In this document: in pieces, positions 1-7,667 of the stretch
Numbering within the stretch: the first letter of the stretch is position 1
How the letters are laid out: every line of letters begins with the position of its first letter
DNA from: DATGIQ01 sp035295665
GTDB taxonomy: Bacteria > Planctomycetota > Planctomycetia > Gemmatales > Gemmataceae
Direction: 5' to 3'
Assembly: GCA_035295665.1 (NCBI GenBank)
Contig: DATGIQ010000425.1
Coordinates: forward strand, 1 to 36,953
Length of the DNA stretch: 36,953 nucleotides
Notes under the pieces: generated by a model
What the model saw: only the letters and a program-made list of their open reading frames with translations
The model's database searches: none
Told to the model about the DNA's origin: nothing
Translations under genes and position numbers: made by a program

Positions 1-513
1 GTTGGGACCGAAGGCATGGCCCAACACGGCGGCGAAGGCAATCTCGGGGTTGGTGGGATGGACAATCATCGTGCCGATCTGCCCTTCCTGCTTCCATACC
101 TGCTGCCATGTCTTGCCCGCATCGGTCGATTTGTAAATGCCATTGCCCGCCGCAACATTCCCGCGGATATTCGCTTCCCCCGTGCCCACATAGATCACGT
201 TCGGGTTGGAAGCTGCTACAGCGATGGAACCGACGGATGAGACCGGCTGATCATCGAAGACGGGCTTCCAGTTGATGCCGCTATCGGTCGATTTCCAAAC
301 ACCGCCAGAGGCGGTCGCCGCATAGTAGACCTGCGGATCGCCCGGAATGCCACAAACCCGGCAGACGCGTCCCCCGGCCGCCGGGCCGATAGAGCGAAAC
401 TTGAGATTTTTGAGCTCGGCCGGGTCCGGTGCAGCTGCCACCAGGCTTCCGACAAAGCCGGCCAGCAATACCAGAGCAACCGTTGTAACGCTTCTGCGGG
501 GGCGCGGAATCAT
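1..513 (-). CDS. BNR/VPS10-like beta-propeller secreted protein, 3' end outside the window
   Basis: The frame is open from an ATG at 513 to the window edge, giving 171 codons of the N-terminus; the C-terminus is cut off. Residues 1-27 look like a Sec signal peptide: an arginine-rich start, a VALVLLAGFVGSLVA core and a cleavage site near AAA-PDP. Then comes FRSIGPAAGGRV and repeated GVWKSTDSGINW / GIYKSTDAGKTW blades, the hallmark of BNR (Asp-box) repeats in sortilin/VPS10-like and so-called glycosyl hydrolase propellers common in planctomycetes. A ribosome-binding site AAAGGTGA lies at 528-521, seven bases before the ATG. The family is exported, and enzymatic activity is generally unproven. 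The propeller class is well supported; the substrate is unknown. Confidence 0.85.
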   Translation of the reverse strand, partial: MIPRPRRSVTTVALVLLAGFVGSLVAAAPDPAELKNLKFRSIGPAAGGRVCRVCGIPGDPQVYYAATASGGVWKSTDSGINWKPVFDDQPVSSVGSIAVAASNPNVIYVGTGEANIRGNVAAGNGIYKSTDAGKTWQQVWKQEGQIGTMIVHPTNPEIAFAAVLGHAFGPN

Positions 514-812
514 GGTTGAGTCACCTTTCCCTTTGCGGTTCGGCCGCATGCGGCGGATGCCAGCCAAACGGGACATGGGCACACCGGGTTGCGGAGAATT
601 TTAGCGGTCTTTTGCTGCCCGGCCACGCTTGACGCCGGATCGGAGTGTGTTACGCTACGTGGATCGGCCAATGGAAGTTTCTTGGCATGCGATGTTAGAC
701 TCCACGACTCGTTGATATAATCGATTGCTTGCCGCTGCGTGCCGAGTACAGGCCGGTCGCCGCCTGCCGAATGATGAATGGGCCGCGGTGCTTTTAGCCA
801 CAGGATGTCGCC
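514..812. other. Intergenic region between divergent genes, with a possible -10 box
   Basis: About 300 bases separate the divergent BNR-like and TPR genes. A perfect TATAAT lies at 716-721, preceded by TTG in TTGATATAAT. The best -35 matches are weak: TGTTAG at 693-698 with a 17-base spacer, or TTAGAC at 695-700 with a 15-base spacer. It would give a leader of about 90 bases for the TPR gene at 813. I see no protein-like frame, tRNA or repeat here. Confidence 0.35.
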
Positions 813-2252
813 ATGGCCGCCAACGATCTCTCCAGATTTCCCACGCCCAGCCCGGAACAACGCCGGGTCGCCGCGGGGCAGTACGAGCGGGCCAACCAAG
901 TTATCGCCACGGGCAATTTCGACTATGGGATTCAGCTCCTGCTGACCTGTTGCAAGCTCGATCCGGGTAATCTCATTTACCGCCAAGCCCTGCGCAAGAC
1001 CGAAAAGGCGAAGTACAGCAACAATTTGCGTGGCAGCCGGCTGGCGTTTCTCACGACCTCGACAACCAAGACTAAGCTCAAGGCTGCCAAGGCGTCCCGC
1101 GACTATTTGCGGGTGCTGGAGTGCGGTGAAGAAATTCTGGTGCGTAACCCCTGGGATGTCGGCGCCCAGATGAACATGGCGGAGGCGGCCGAAACGCTGG
1201 GGCATTTGGATCTTGCCGCCTGGATCTTGGAGCAGGCTCGCCAGCGGGATCCCCAGGACGCGACGGTGAACCGGGCCCTGGCCCGACTGTATGAAAAACG
1301 CGGCAACTTTGGCCAGGCGATCCTGCTGTGGGAATTGGTTCGCAAGGCCGACCCCCGGGATATCGAAGCGCAGCACAAAGCCAAAGATTTAGCTGCCAGT
1401 GCCACGATCGCCCGCGGCAACTACGATGCCGTCCTGGAACGAGGATCGAACACTGCCCCGCCGTCCGAAAAAGCCCTCACACCGCGCCCCGCCAAGGTCG
1501 CGCAGGCCACTCCCGTCGCTGAAGACCGTATTTCCCGCGAGGTGGCGGCCCTACGCAAGCGCATCGAAACCGATCCTGCCAACGCCAGCGCCCACCTTCA
1601 ACTGGCTTCCCTGTATCGGCGTTCCGGGAAGAGCGACGAGGCACGCACGGTGCTCCAGCAGGCATTGATCCCGACCGGCAATGATTTTGAGGTCAGCCTG
1701 GAACTGGCGGATCTCGAAATCGACACATTTCGCCGCAATCTGACCATTACCGAAGAGAAACTCAAAGCCACGCCGGACGATGAGAACCTCGAGCGGATTC
1801 GCCATCGTTTGCAGAGAGAGATCTACAGTCGCGAGCTGGAGCTGTACCGGCAGAAGGCCGACCGCTATCCGACAGAAATGGCCCATCGCCTGGAGTTGGG
1901 CATCCGATTGTTGCGGATGGGCCAGACCGACAGCGCCATCACCGAATTGCAGGCCGCCCGTTCGGATCCACGGCAGCGTTGGCGGGCCATGCTCTACCTG
2001 GGCTACTGCTTCAAGAACCGGAAAAATTGGCGCTTGGCCCAACGTAATTTTGAAGAAGCGTTACAGAATTTGCCGCCGACAGAAGCATCTCAGCGCAAAG
2101 AGTTGCTCTTCCTGCTGGCTGACGGTGCGGCAGAAACCGGCGATCTGGCCCGCGCTGTCGAGTTCGGGTACGAGCTGGCCAACATCGACTTCGGTTACAA
2201 GGACATCGGGCGACTGATCGATGAGTGGCAGGCGCGGTTGCAGCGAACCTAG
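813..2252 (+). CDS. Tetratricopeptide-repeat protein
   Basis: 479 residues with no signal peptide or membrane segment, so probably cytoplasmic. TPR-type helix pairs are visible at about residues 15-60 (YERANQVIATGNFDYGIQLL), 100-200 (YLRVLECGEEILVRNPWD onward, then LAAWILEQARQRDPQDATV and GQAILLWELVRKADPRD), 245-290 (ISREVAALRKRIETDPANA) and 350-450 (ELGIRLLRMGQTDSAITELQ, NWRLAQRNFEEALQNLPP). A low-complexity linker near 208-240 (TAPPSEKALTPRPAKVAQ) separates two halves. The start ATG has AGGA at 802-805, seven bases upstream. TPR arrays are protein-binding scaffolds; no catalytic motif is seen, and the partner is unknown. Confidence 0.85.
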   Translation: MAANDLSRFPTPSPEQRRVAAGQYERANQVIATGNFDYGIQLLLTCCKLDPGNLIYRQALRKTEKAKYSNNLRGSRLAFLTTSTTKTKLKAAKASRDYLRVLECGEEILVRNPWDVGAQMNMAEAAETLGHLDLAAWILEQARQRDPQDATVNRALARLYEKRGNFGQAILLWELVRKADPRDIEAQHKAKDLAASATIARGNYDAVLERGSNTAPPSEKALTPRPAKVAQATPVAEDRISREVAALRKRIETDPANASAHLQLASLYRRSGKSDEARTVLQQALIPTGNDFEVSLELADLEIDTFRRNLTITEEKLKATPDDENLERIRHRLQREIYSRELELYRQKADRYPTEMAHRLELGIRLLRMGQTDSAITELQAARSDPRQRWRAMLYLGYCFKNRKNWRLAQRNFEEALQNLPPTEASQRKELLFLLADGAAETGDLARAVEFGYELANIDFGYKDIGRLIDEWQARLQRT

Positions 2253-2278
2253 CAGAGTGGGAAAAACGGCTCAAGATC

Positions 2279-2298
2279 GGGCAAAGGTCCCTTTGCCC
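2279..2298. promoter_or_regulatory. 20-bp dyad (GGGCAAAGG/CCTTTGCCC) over the probable rpsT -35 box
   Basis: Nine-base arms are perfectly complementary around a two-base centre. The dyad starts 27 bases after the TPR stop codon, and its right arm contains TTGCCC, the best -35 candidate for rpsT. As RNA it would form an 8-bp stem with a GTCC loop, followed only by TTTGG rather than a U-run. It could therefore be an operator for rpsT or a weak terminator of the upstream TPR gene. Confidence 0.5.
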
Positions 2299-2320
2299 TT
2301 TGGCCTTCGTTAAGTATATT
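2293..2320 (+). promoter_or_regulatory. Probable sigma-70-type promoter of rpsT
   Basis: TTGCCC at 2293-2298 and TATATT at 2315-2320 are separated by 16 bases. They match the -35 consensus at 4 of 6 positions and the -10 consensus at 5 of 6. The -10 box ends 48 bases before the rpsT ATG, a normal leader length for a ribosomal protein gene. Confidence 0.5.
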
Positions 2321-2368
2321 GTTGGTTCCAGGCAAGTATTGAATCAGAGCCGGCCACGGGGAGATCCG

Positions 2369-2656
2369 ATGCCACACACGCGCAGCGCGAAGAAATCACT
2401 CCGGAAGAATCAGAAACGACGGCTGCGTAACCGCGCCGTCAAACGAGAGATCAAAGAGCAAATTAAAACCGTACTGGACGCGGCAGCAGGTCCCATCGAA
2501 CAACTGCGTACCGAGTTCAAACTCGCGGCCAAGAAGCTGGACAAGGCGGCGGCGAGGCGGGTCGTGCATCCGAACTTGGCGGCCCGGAAGAAATCGCAAC
2601 TCGCCCGGCTCATCCACGCCAAAGAGACCGCTGGTCAGTCGCCACCGGCAAGCTAA
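2369..2656 (+). CDS. rpsT: 30S ribosomal protein S20
   Basis: 95 residues, strongly basic. The N-terminus MPHTRSAKKSLRKNQKRR is the standard S20 start, followed by helical segments containing KREIKEQIKTVLDAA and AARRVVHPNLAARKKSQLARL, matching the family pattern that binds 16S rRNA in the small subunit body. The frame stays open upstream into the end of the TPR gene, but ATG 2369 is chosen because it gives the conserved N-terminus and has GGGGAG at 2357-2362 as ribosome-binding site. The length is slightly above the usual 80-90 because of a C-terminal ETAGQSPPAS tail. It has its own probable promoter. S20 often represses its own translation in other bacteria, but no such site is demonstrable here. 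Confidence 0.95.
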   Translation: MPHTRSAKKSLRKNQKRRLRNRAVKREIKEQIKTVLDAAAGPIEQLRTEFKLAAKKLDKAAARRVVHPNLAARKKSQLARLIHAKETAGQSPPAS

Positions 2657-2708
2657 CGAATCTCGGTAGCACGGCCGAACCTATCAACGGAAATGTGGAG
2701 TGTTTGTC

Positions 2709-4067
2709 ATGGATGACAAGACCCGTCCGGCGGAGCTCTACGAACCGCCTTTGGTTACGCTGCCAACTGCAATCCCAGCACCCGTACGGGCGCAGCCGCG
2801 CAAGCGGCTTTTCCGGCCCACTCCCATCCGGCCGATCTTTGATGCCTGGCTATTGCGAAGGCGCTCCCCTGCCCGCCGCGGCTTGCAACTCCAGTGGTTG
2901 ATCTGCTTGGCCGGCAGCACGGTGGTGGTGTTGCTCGGGGTCGACTTCGGGCGGCAATTCGTGATTCCCGGGCCCTGGTTCAAAGCTCCCGAACCGTTCG
3001 TCGAGTCGATGGTGCACTGGGACGGAGGGTACTTCTTCCGCATCGCCGAATCCGGTTATACGCACACGCCGGGCCAGCCTTCGCGGGTGCATTTTTTCCC
3101 TCTTTATCCGCTCATCGGCTCGTTGGTCAGCAAAGTGACCGGTTGGTCTGTCCAGCTGGCGTTGGTCGTTGTTAGCCACCTCTTCTTTGCCGCAGCGCTT
3201 TTCCTTCTGGGGCAATACATGGACCGGCGGTATGGTGCCGAGCAACACGCCGAGCGCTCCGCTGCCCTCTTGGCGTTGAGCTTTGTCCCGGCCGGCATGT
3301 TCTTTCACATGGCCTATACCGAATCGCTGTTTCTCCTGCTCTGTATCGTGGAACTTTACTTGATTGACTGTCGTGTTCATCCCTTGTTCGTGGCCCTCGT
3401 AGCCGGCTTGGCCATCGCGACCCGGGCGGTGGGAGTTGGCTTGCTGGCCCCGTTGCTGCTCTATCTGGCGCGGTATGCCCGGCGGCCGAAAGCGTTCCTG
3501 GGTTGGTGCTGTCTTTGCCTGCCGCTCGCTCTCAGCGGCGTGATTGTTTACGGGCTCTACTGCCAGTGGGCGTTTGGAGACGCATTCGCGACGCTCCGGG
3601 ACCGCGCAACCCTTTGGGCCATGCGACCGTTGCCGGCGCTGCCGGAAAAGGTTCTGGCCTTGGCAACGTTGCAGCCCGTCTGGGAAATCTTCGTCCCCTC
3701 ATCTTCGGCCTATTGGCGGATCTTTACGAGCACGGCACAAATTCCTTTCAGCTTGTACGTGGCCAACCCGTTGTATTTCGTGGGCGCCTTGGCGGCCGTG
3801 GTCATCGGATGGTGGAACCGCTGGCTGAACCGCTATGAGATTGGTGCCACGTTGGGGTTGCTCTTTGTCCCCTACTGGACGCTCGGGCACGAGAGCCAGA
3901 TGGTCTCGATGGCTCGTTACGTCGTGGTCATTGCGCCCGTTTATCTCGTGGCGGGTAAGCTCTTGGCGAAACTACCGCCCGCGGTCGGCGGCTGCTTGCT
4001 CGGGGTCAGCGCGACACTGCTGGCCGCCTATGCGGCCGTGTTCGCTCGGTGGTATTGGATGGTCTAA
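2709..4067 (+). CDS. PIG-V-like mannosyltransferase family membrane protein
   Basis: 452 residues from ATG 2709, chosen over GTG 2700 because GGAG at 2697-2700 sits eight bases upstream. After a proline/arginine-rich cytoplasmic N-terminus of about 60 residues, the chain has some 8-10 hydrophobic membrane segments. The first loop after TM1 carries HWDGGYFFRIAESGY and then FFPLYPLIGSLV. A later segment has AYTESLFLLL. The WD..(F)..IA..GY, FFPLYP and (Y)TESLF motifs are the signature of the PIG-V family (GT-C fold, lipid-linked mannose donors in eukaryotic GPI synthesis). Bacterial members are assumed to act on lipid- or surface-linked glycans; acceptor and donor are unknown here. It follows rpsT by 52 bases and may be co-transcribed with it. 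Confidence 0.8.
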   Translation: MDDKTRPAELYEPPLVTLPTAIPAPVRAQPRKRLFRPTPIRPIFDAWLLRRRSPARRGLQLQWLICLAGSTVVVLLGVDFGRQFVIPGPWFKAPEPFVESMVHWDGGYFFRIAESGYTHTPGQPSRVHFFPLYPLIGSLVSKVTGWSVQLALVVVSHLFFAAALFLLGQYMDRRYGAEQHAERSAALLALSFVPAGMFFHMAYTESLFLLLCIVELYLIDCRVHPLFVALVAGLAIATRAVGVGLLAPLLLYLARYARRPKAFLGWCCLCLPLALSGVIVYGLYCQWAFGDAFATLRDRATLWAMRPLPALPEKVLALATLQPVWEIFVPSSSAYWRIFTSTAQIPFSLYVANPLYFVGALAAVVIGWWNRWLNRYEIGATLGLLFVPYWTLGHESQMVSMARYVVVIAPVYLVAGKLLAKLPPAVGGCLLGVSATLLAAYAAVFARWYWMV

Positions 4068-4344
4068 CGATCCCCATCGAAGTGTTGCCTTGCTGGTAGG
4101 GCTAGGTGACGCAGGCTATAATCAAAAAGATTGTTGATGAGAGTCCTGTGCGGGTAGATAGAGCAAGCCGCCGACACCGATCGGGAGCGCTGGCGATGGG
4201 TTCCAGCGTACGAATCCGTCGCGGACACTCCAGATTGATGTCCTGTCGCTACACGCAGGTTTCTCGTTGGCCTGACTCAAGTGCGGCTTCCAACAAGCAC
4301 GACATCATGGAGCGATAGCGGCCGCATCCTTTCGGGAATGTTTC
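4068..4344. other. Intergenic region with a perfect TATAAT
   Basis: 277 bases without a convincing coding frame or RNA gene. A perfect -10-like TATAAT lies at 4117-4122; the sequence 17 bases upstream (TGGTAG, 4094-4099) is a poor -35. If used, it would give the CRTAC1 gene a leader of more than 200 bases. No stable hairpin or riboswitch core was recognised. Confidence 0.35.
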
Positions 4345-6096
4345 ATGAGAGATGAGAGATCCTTGTGGCAACAATGGAGCAGCGCCAGTTCTTTGCGGAC
4401 TGGCGTCCTGCTGATCTTGGTGTCCGCTCCCTTCATTGGTGGCTGCGGCCGAACCGCCGTACCCAAAGCACTTCCGGCCGTTCGTTCCAGCGTCCAACGG
4501 CGCTCGTTCTTCGAAGATGTGACCCAAGCGAAGGGCTTGCCGGCCAAGGCCACGAACTGGCCGGATGGGACGTTTGCCACACCGGAAGTCACGGCGGGTG
4601 GCGTGGCCCTGTTCGACTACGACAACGACGGCCGGCTCGACATTCTCCAGATCTGCCACGGCCGACCCGGCCGGTTTGATGAACGAGTGCCGATGCGGCT
4701 GTTTCACCAGGAATCGGACGGCACCTTCCGAGAAGTTCCCCATGCGGGTGGACTGAGTGCGCCGGGATATGCCCACGGGGTGGCCATCGGCGACTACAAC
4801 AACGACGGCTACCCGGATGTTTACATCACCACGTATGGGCGCAACGCCCTGTTCCGCAATAACGGGGATGGCACCTTTACGGATGTGACCGCTGCCGCAG
4901 GATTGGCTACTCGCGAGGATTCCTGGAGCTCCTCGGCCGCCTGGCTGGATTATGATCGCGATGGGCACCTCGATCTCTTTGTTGTTCATTTTGCCAAATT
5001 TGATCCAAGCCGTGTCTGCCCCGGCGATGATGGCCAGCGTGATTACTGCGGGCCGAGCCAGTTCCAGGGAGTTCTATCGGGCCTTTACCACAATAACGGG
5101 GATGGCACTTTCACCGATGTAACCGCCAAGGCCGGAATTAACTACCCTGGCCGGGGCTGGGGCGTTGTGTGTGCCGACCTCACCGGCGATGGCTGGGTCG
5201 ATATCTTCGTCGCCAACGATGAGGAGCGACAAAACCTTTGGGTCAACCAGCACGATGGCACCTTCAAGGACGAAGCCGTTGTGCGCGGCGTCGCCTACAA
5301 TGGTGCCGGCCGACCGGAGGCGGGAATGGGAGTCGCCGTCGGCGATGTTGCCAACGATGGCCGCTGGGCGCTTTTTATCACCCATATCCGCGGCGAGAAA
5401 AATACGATGTACACGCAGTCTGCCAACGGCATGTACATCGACGGCTCGGCCAGTGCAGGGATGGCTGCACCGGGTCTCACTTACACCGGCTGGGGATGTG
5501 GCTTCGTCGACCTCGACAACGATGGCAACCTCGATCTGGCCATTGCGAACGGCCGGGTTTCGCGCGGTCCGCTTCATCCGAAAGCCACGCTGGGCAAATT
5601 CTGGAATGCGTACGCGGAAAATAACCTCCTGCTCCGCGGCGACGGCCACGGCCGGTTCACGGATATCACGGCACGCGGCGGGGACTTCACGACTCAGATC
5701 GATAACACCCGTGGCCTGGCCCTGGGCGATATCGATAGCGACGGCCGGATCGATTTGGTCACCAACACGGTCGATAACACGCTCCGGGTTTTCCGCAACG
5801 TGGTTGCAACCGAGGGGAATCACTGGTTGCTGGTCCGTGCCTTGACTGGCAAACGCGATGCGCTGGGCGCGCGGGTGGAAGTCAGCGCCGGCGACCGCCG
5901 CTGGACCCGGCTCGTCTTGGCCGCCTACAGTTTTTGCAGCAGCTGTGATCCACGGGCCCATTTTGGATTGGGCAAGATGGATCACGTCGATGCGATCGAT
6001 GTCAGCTGGCCCGATGGCCAGCGCGAGCGGTTTGCGGCCCCCAAGGTGGATGGGCTGGTGACCGTGCAGCAAGGCAAGGGGCAGCGGTTGCCCTGA
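4345..6096 (+). CDS. CRTAC1-family FG-GAP / ASPIC-UnbV lipoprotein
   Basis: 583 residues. The N-terminus has a hydrophobic stretch (VLLILVSAPFIGGC) ending in a plausible lipobox IGGC, so it is probably a lipoprotein exported by Sec. Several FG-GAP/VCBS calcium-binding blades follow: LFDYDNDGRLDILQ, IGDYNNDGYPDVYIT, WLDYDRDGHLDLFVV, VDLDNDGNLDLAIANG and LGDIDSDGRIDLVTN, with intervening LFRNNGDGTFTDVTA-type strands. Residues from about 490 (NHWLLVRALTGKRDALGARV ... HFGLGKMDHVDAIDVSWPDG) form the ASPIC/UnbV module. The family folds as an integrin-alpha-like beta-propeller and is abundant in planctomycetes; it likely binds Ca2+ at the cell surface. The biological role is not known. It is followed after 25 bases by a methyltransferase gene. 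Confidence 0.88.
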   Translation: MRDERSLWQQWSSASSLRTGVLLILVSAPFIGGCGRTAVPKALPAVRSSVQRRSFFEDVTQAKGLPAKATNWPDGTFATPEVTAGGVALFDYDNDGRLDILQICHGRPGRFDERVPMRLFHQESDGTFREVPHAGGLSAPGYAHGVAIGDYNNDGYPDVYITTYGRNALFRNNGDGTFTDVTAAAGLATREDSWSSSAAWLDYDRDGHLDLFVVHFAKFDPSRVCPGDDGQRDYCGPSQFQGVLSGLYHNNGDGTFTDVTAKAGINYPGRGWGVVCADLTGDGWVDIFVANDEERQNLWVNQHDGTFKDEAVVRGVAYNGAGRPEAGMGVAVGDVANDGRWALFITHIRGEKNTMYTQSANGMYIDGSASAGMAAPGLTYTGWGCGFVDLDNDGNLDLAIANGRVSRGPLHPKATLGKFWNAYAENNLLLRGDGHGRFTDITARGGDFTTQIDNTRGLALGDIDSDGRIDLVTNTVDNTLRVFRNVVATEGNHWLLVRALTGKRDALGARVEVSAGDRRWTRLVLAAYSFCSSCDPRAHFGLGKMDHVDAIDVSWPDGQRERFAAPKVDGLVTVQQGKGQRLP

Positions 6097-6121
6097 CGCT
6101 GCCTGCTACAGGAATCTCTCC

Positions 6122-6883
6122 ATGAGTGCGACGGATCGCCAAAGCAGTGAGCGCATCTTCCACGACCTGCAGGCGCAGCAACGCGCCGTCACGTTCGATC
6201 GCCGGCCCGAAGCGCTCGCCTTCGAAGACGACGCCTATCTGGATCACGAGACGTGGATCCGTCCGGCATTCATGCGGCTCGGAGAAGTGGGCGGGCTTGA
6301 CATCCTCGATTACGGCTGCGGTCACGCGATGGCCGCGGTGGTCCTGGCGCGCCGCGGAGCACGCCTGACCGCATTCGACCTTTCGCCGGGCTATCTCGAC
6401 GAGGCGCGGCGGCGCGCGGCGGCGAATGAGGTCGGGATCGATTTTGTTCAGGCGGATGGTGAGCGGCTACCGTTCGCCGACGGCTCCTTCGATCGCATCT
6501 GGGGGAATGCCGTCTTGCACCATCTGGACGTCCGCATTGCTGGCCGGGAGCTTTTTCGAGTCTTGAAGCCGGGCGGGTTTGCCCTCTTCTGTGAACCCTG
6601 GGGCGAAAACCCATTGTTGAACTGGGCCCGGCAAGGACTCCCCTACCCGGGCAAGGCGCGTACCCCGGACGAGCAACCGCTGCGACAACGCCAGGTTGCT
6701 GTCCTGCGCGAGATTTTTCCCAGCGTTGGCGTGACCGGCTGCCAGCTCCTGGCCATGGCTCGGCGCGTGGTAAAACTTGGGCCGGTGATTGACTACCTGG
6801 ACAGGTGTGATACGATGCTGCTTGCCCAATTTCCGGCACTCCGACGTTACTGCCGGTATGTCATCCTCCAGTTGCAACGTTGA
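6122..6883 (+). CDS. Class I SAM-dependent methyltransferase
   Basis: 253 residues, soluble. Motif I is ILDYGCGHAMAAVVLARRG at about 60-78; the acidic loop is LTAFDLSPGYLDEARRRA; motif IV region is IDFVQADGERLPFADGSFD followed by GNAVLHHL and FRVLKPGGFALFCEPWGENP. This is the UbiE/Methyltransf_11 pattern. The C-terminal third (RQGLPYPGKARTPDEQPLR onward) is unlike the small-molecule enzymes I recognise, so the substrate is not predicted. ATG 6122 has AGGA about nine bases upstream. Genes on either side run in the same direction with short gaps, suggesting a CRTAC1-methyltransferase-HhH transcription unit. Confidence 0.85.
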   Translation: MSATDRQSSERIFHDLQAQQRAVTFDRRPEALAFEDDAYLDHETWIRPAFMRLGEVGGLDILDYGCGHAMAAVVLARRGARLTAFDLSPGYLDEARRRAAANEVGIDFVQADGERLPFADGSFDRIWGNAVLHHLDVRIAGRELFRVLKPGGFALFCEPWGENPLLNWARQGLPYPGKARTPDEQPLRQRQVAVLREIFPSVGVTGCQLLAMARRVVKLGPVIDYLDRCDTMLLAQFPALRRYCRYVILQLQR

Positions 6884-6924
6884 GCACAGGGTCCGTCCGC
6901 TGGCGTACCCGGGGATGTTGCACC

Positions 6925-7650
6925 ATGAACGCGGCCGCTTCCTCCACTCCTGCGGTGGTGCCGCCGCCAGCGCCATCGCAAACAGCGCCCCCCTGGCCAA
7001 AGTCTGCGCAGCTTGCGCTGGTCTTTCTCCTGGGCGTGGGGACAACATTGCTCGTGATTCACGGCTGTCGGGGCCTGCGCTGGGGAAGCCGGCCGACCGA
7101 GCTGGAACGGAATGCGCGCTCTGCCTATCGGATCGATCTGAACCGATCGGACGAGGCCGAGCTAATGCAGACTCCCGGGATCGGACCCCGCAAGGCCGCG
7201 CGGATTGTAGAATCCCGTCACCAGCAGGGAGCGTTTTCGACGGTGGCGGATTTGAAGCGCGTCCAGGGGATTGGCCCGGCCACGCTGGGAACCCTACAGC
7301 CATGGGTTGTGGTTCAGCGCGAGCGGATGAATCCGGATCCTAATTCGGAGGATGCTCCCATGAGGCCAAGTCAGGCGCCGGCTGGCCGCGGGGTGGCGGG
7401 CAAAAAAGAGATCCAGCCGGGCGAGCAAATGAATATCAATCTCGCCGCCGCGGCCGATCTACAACGTCTCCCTGGGATTGGCCCGAAACGAGCGCAGCTC
7501 ATTGTGGAAGAGCGCCAGAAACGGCCCTTTGCCTCCATCGAGGACCTGCGGCGTGTTTCCGGTATCGGGGCGAAAACGCTGGAACGGTTGCGGCCTTACA
7601 TCCATGTGGGCAGCGGCCCATTGCATATCGTGACGGCCGACGGGTCCTGA
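6925..7650 (+). CDS. Membrane-anchored protein with two ComEA-type helix-hairpin-helix domains
   Basis: 241 residues from ATG 6925, preferred over TTG 6880 because GGGGA lies just upstream. A proline-rich N-terminus leads to one membrane segment (about 28-46, LALVFLLGVGTTLLVIHG). Domain 1 (about 69-128) reads RIDLNRSDEAELMQTPGIGP, then ADLKRVQGIGPATLGTLQPW. Domain 2 (about 166-228) reads NINLAAAADLQRLPGIGP, then EDLRRVSGIGAKTLERLRPY. Each has the two GIG(P/A) hairpins of ComEA, the DNA receptor for transformation. ComEA usually carries one such domain behind an anchor; two in tandem with a linker of about 38 residues is unusual. The likely role is DNA binding outside the cytoplasmic membrane, but no other competence genes are in the window. 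Confidence 0.85.
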   Translation: MNAAASSTPAVVPPPAPSQTAPPWPKSAQLALVFLLGVGTTLLVIHGCRGLRWGSRPTELERNARSAYRIDLNRSDEAELMQTPGIGPRKAARIVESRHQQGAFSTVADLKRVQGIGPATLGTLQPWVVVQRERMNPDPNSEDAPMRPSQAPAGRGVAGKKEIQPGEQMNINLAAAADLQRLPGIGPKRAQLIVEERQKRPFASIEDLRRVSGIGAKTLERLRPYIHVGSGPLHIVTADGS

Positions 7651-7667
7651 ACCGAGCAGCAGCGACT

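Noticed and set aside
543..554. 12-bp palindrome GCCGCATGCGGC upstream of the BNR-like gene
   Set aside because: A 12-base palindrome is expected several times by chance in a window this long and GC-rich; no promoter element is tied to it.
510..1376. 288-codon minus-strand frame opposite the first TPR gene
   Set aside because: Antisense to a clear TPR gene, overlaps the BNR-like gene start, has no recognisable motif and mirrors the GC-rich codon pattern of the real gene.
4141..4240. Possible tRNA-like stretch in the intergenic region before the CRTAC1 gene
   Set aside because: GGGTTCCAGCGTACGAATCC resembles a T-arm at a glance, but no acceptor stem or anticodon arm can be paired.
5074..6072. 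332-codon minus-strand frame opposite the CRTAC1 gene
   Set aside because: The repeated patterns in it come from complementing the FG-GAP repeats.
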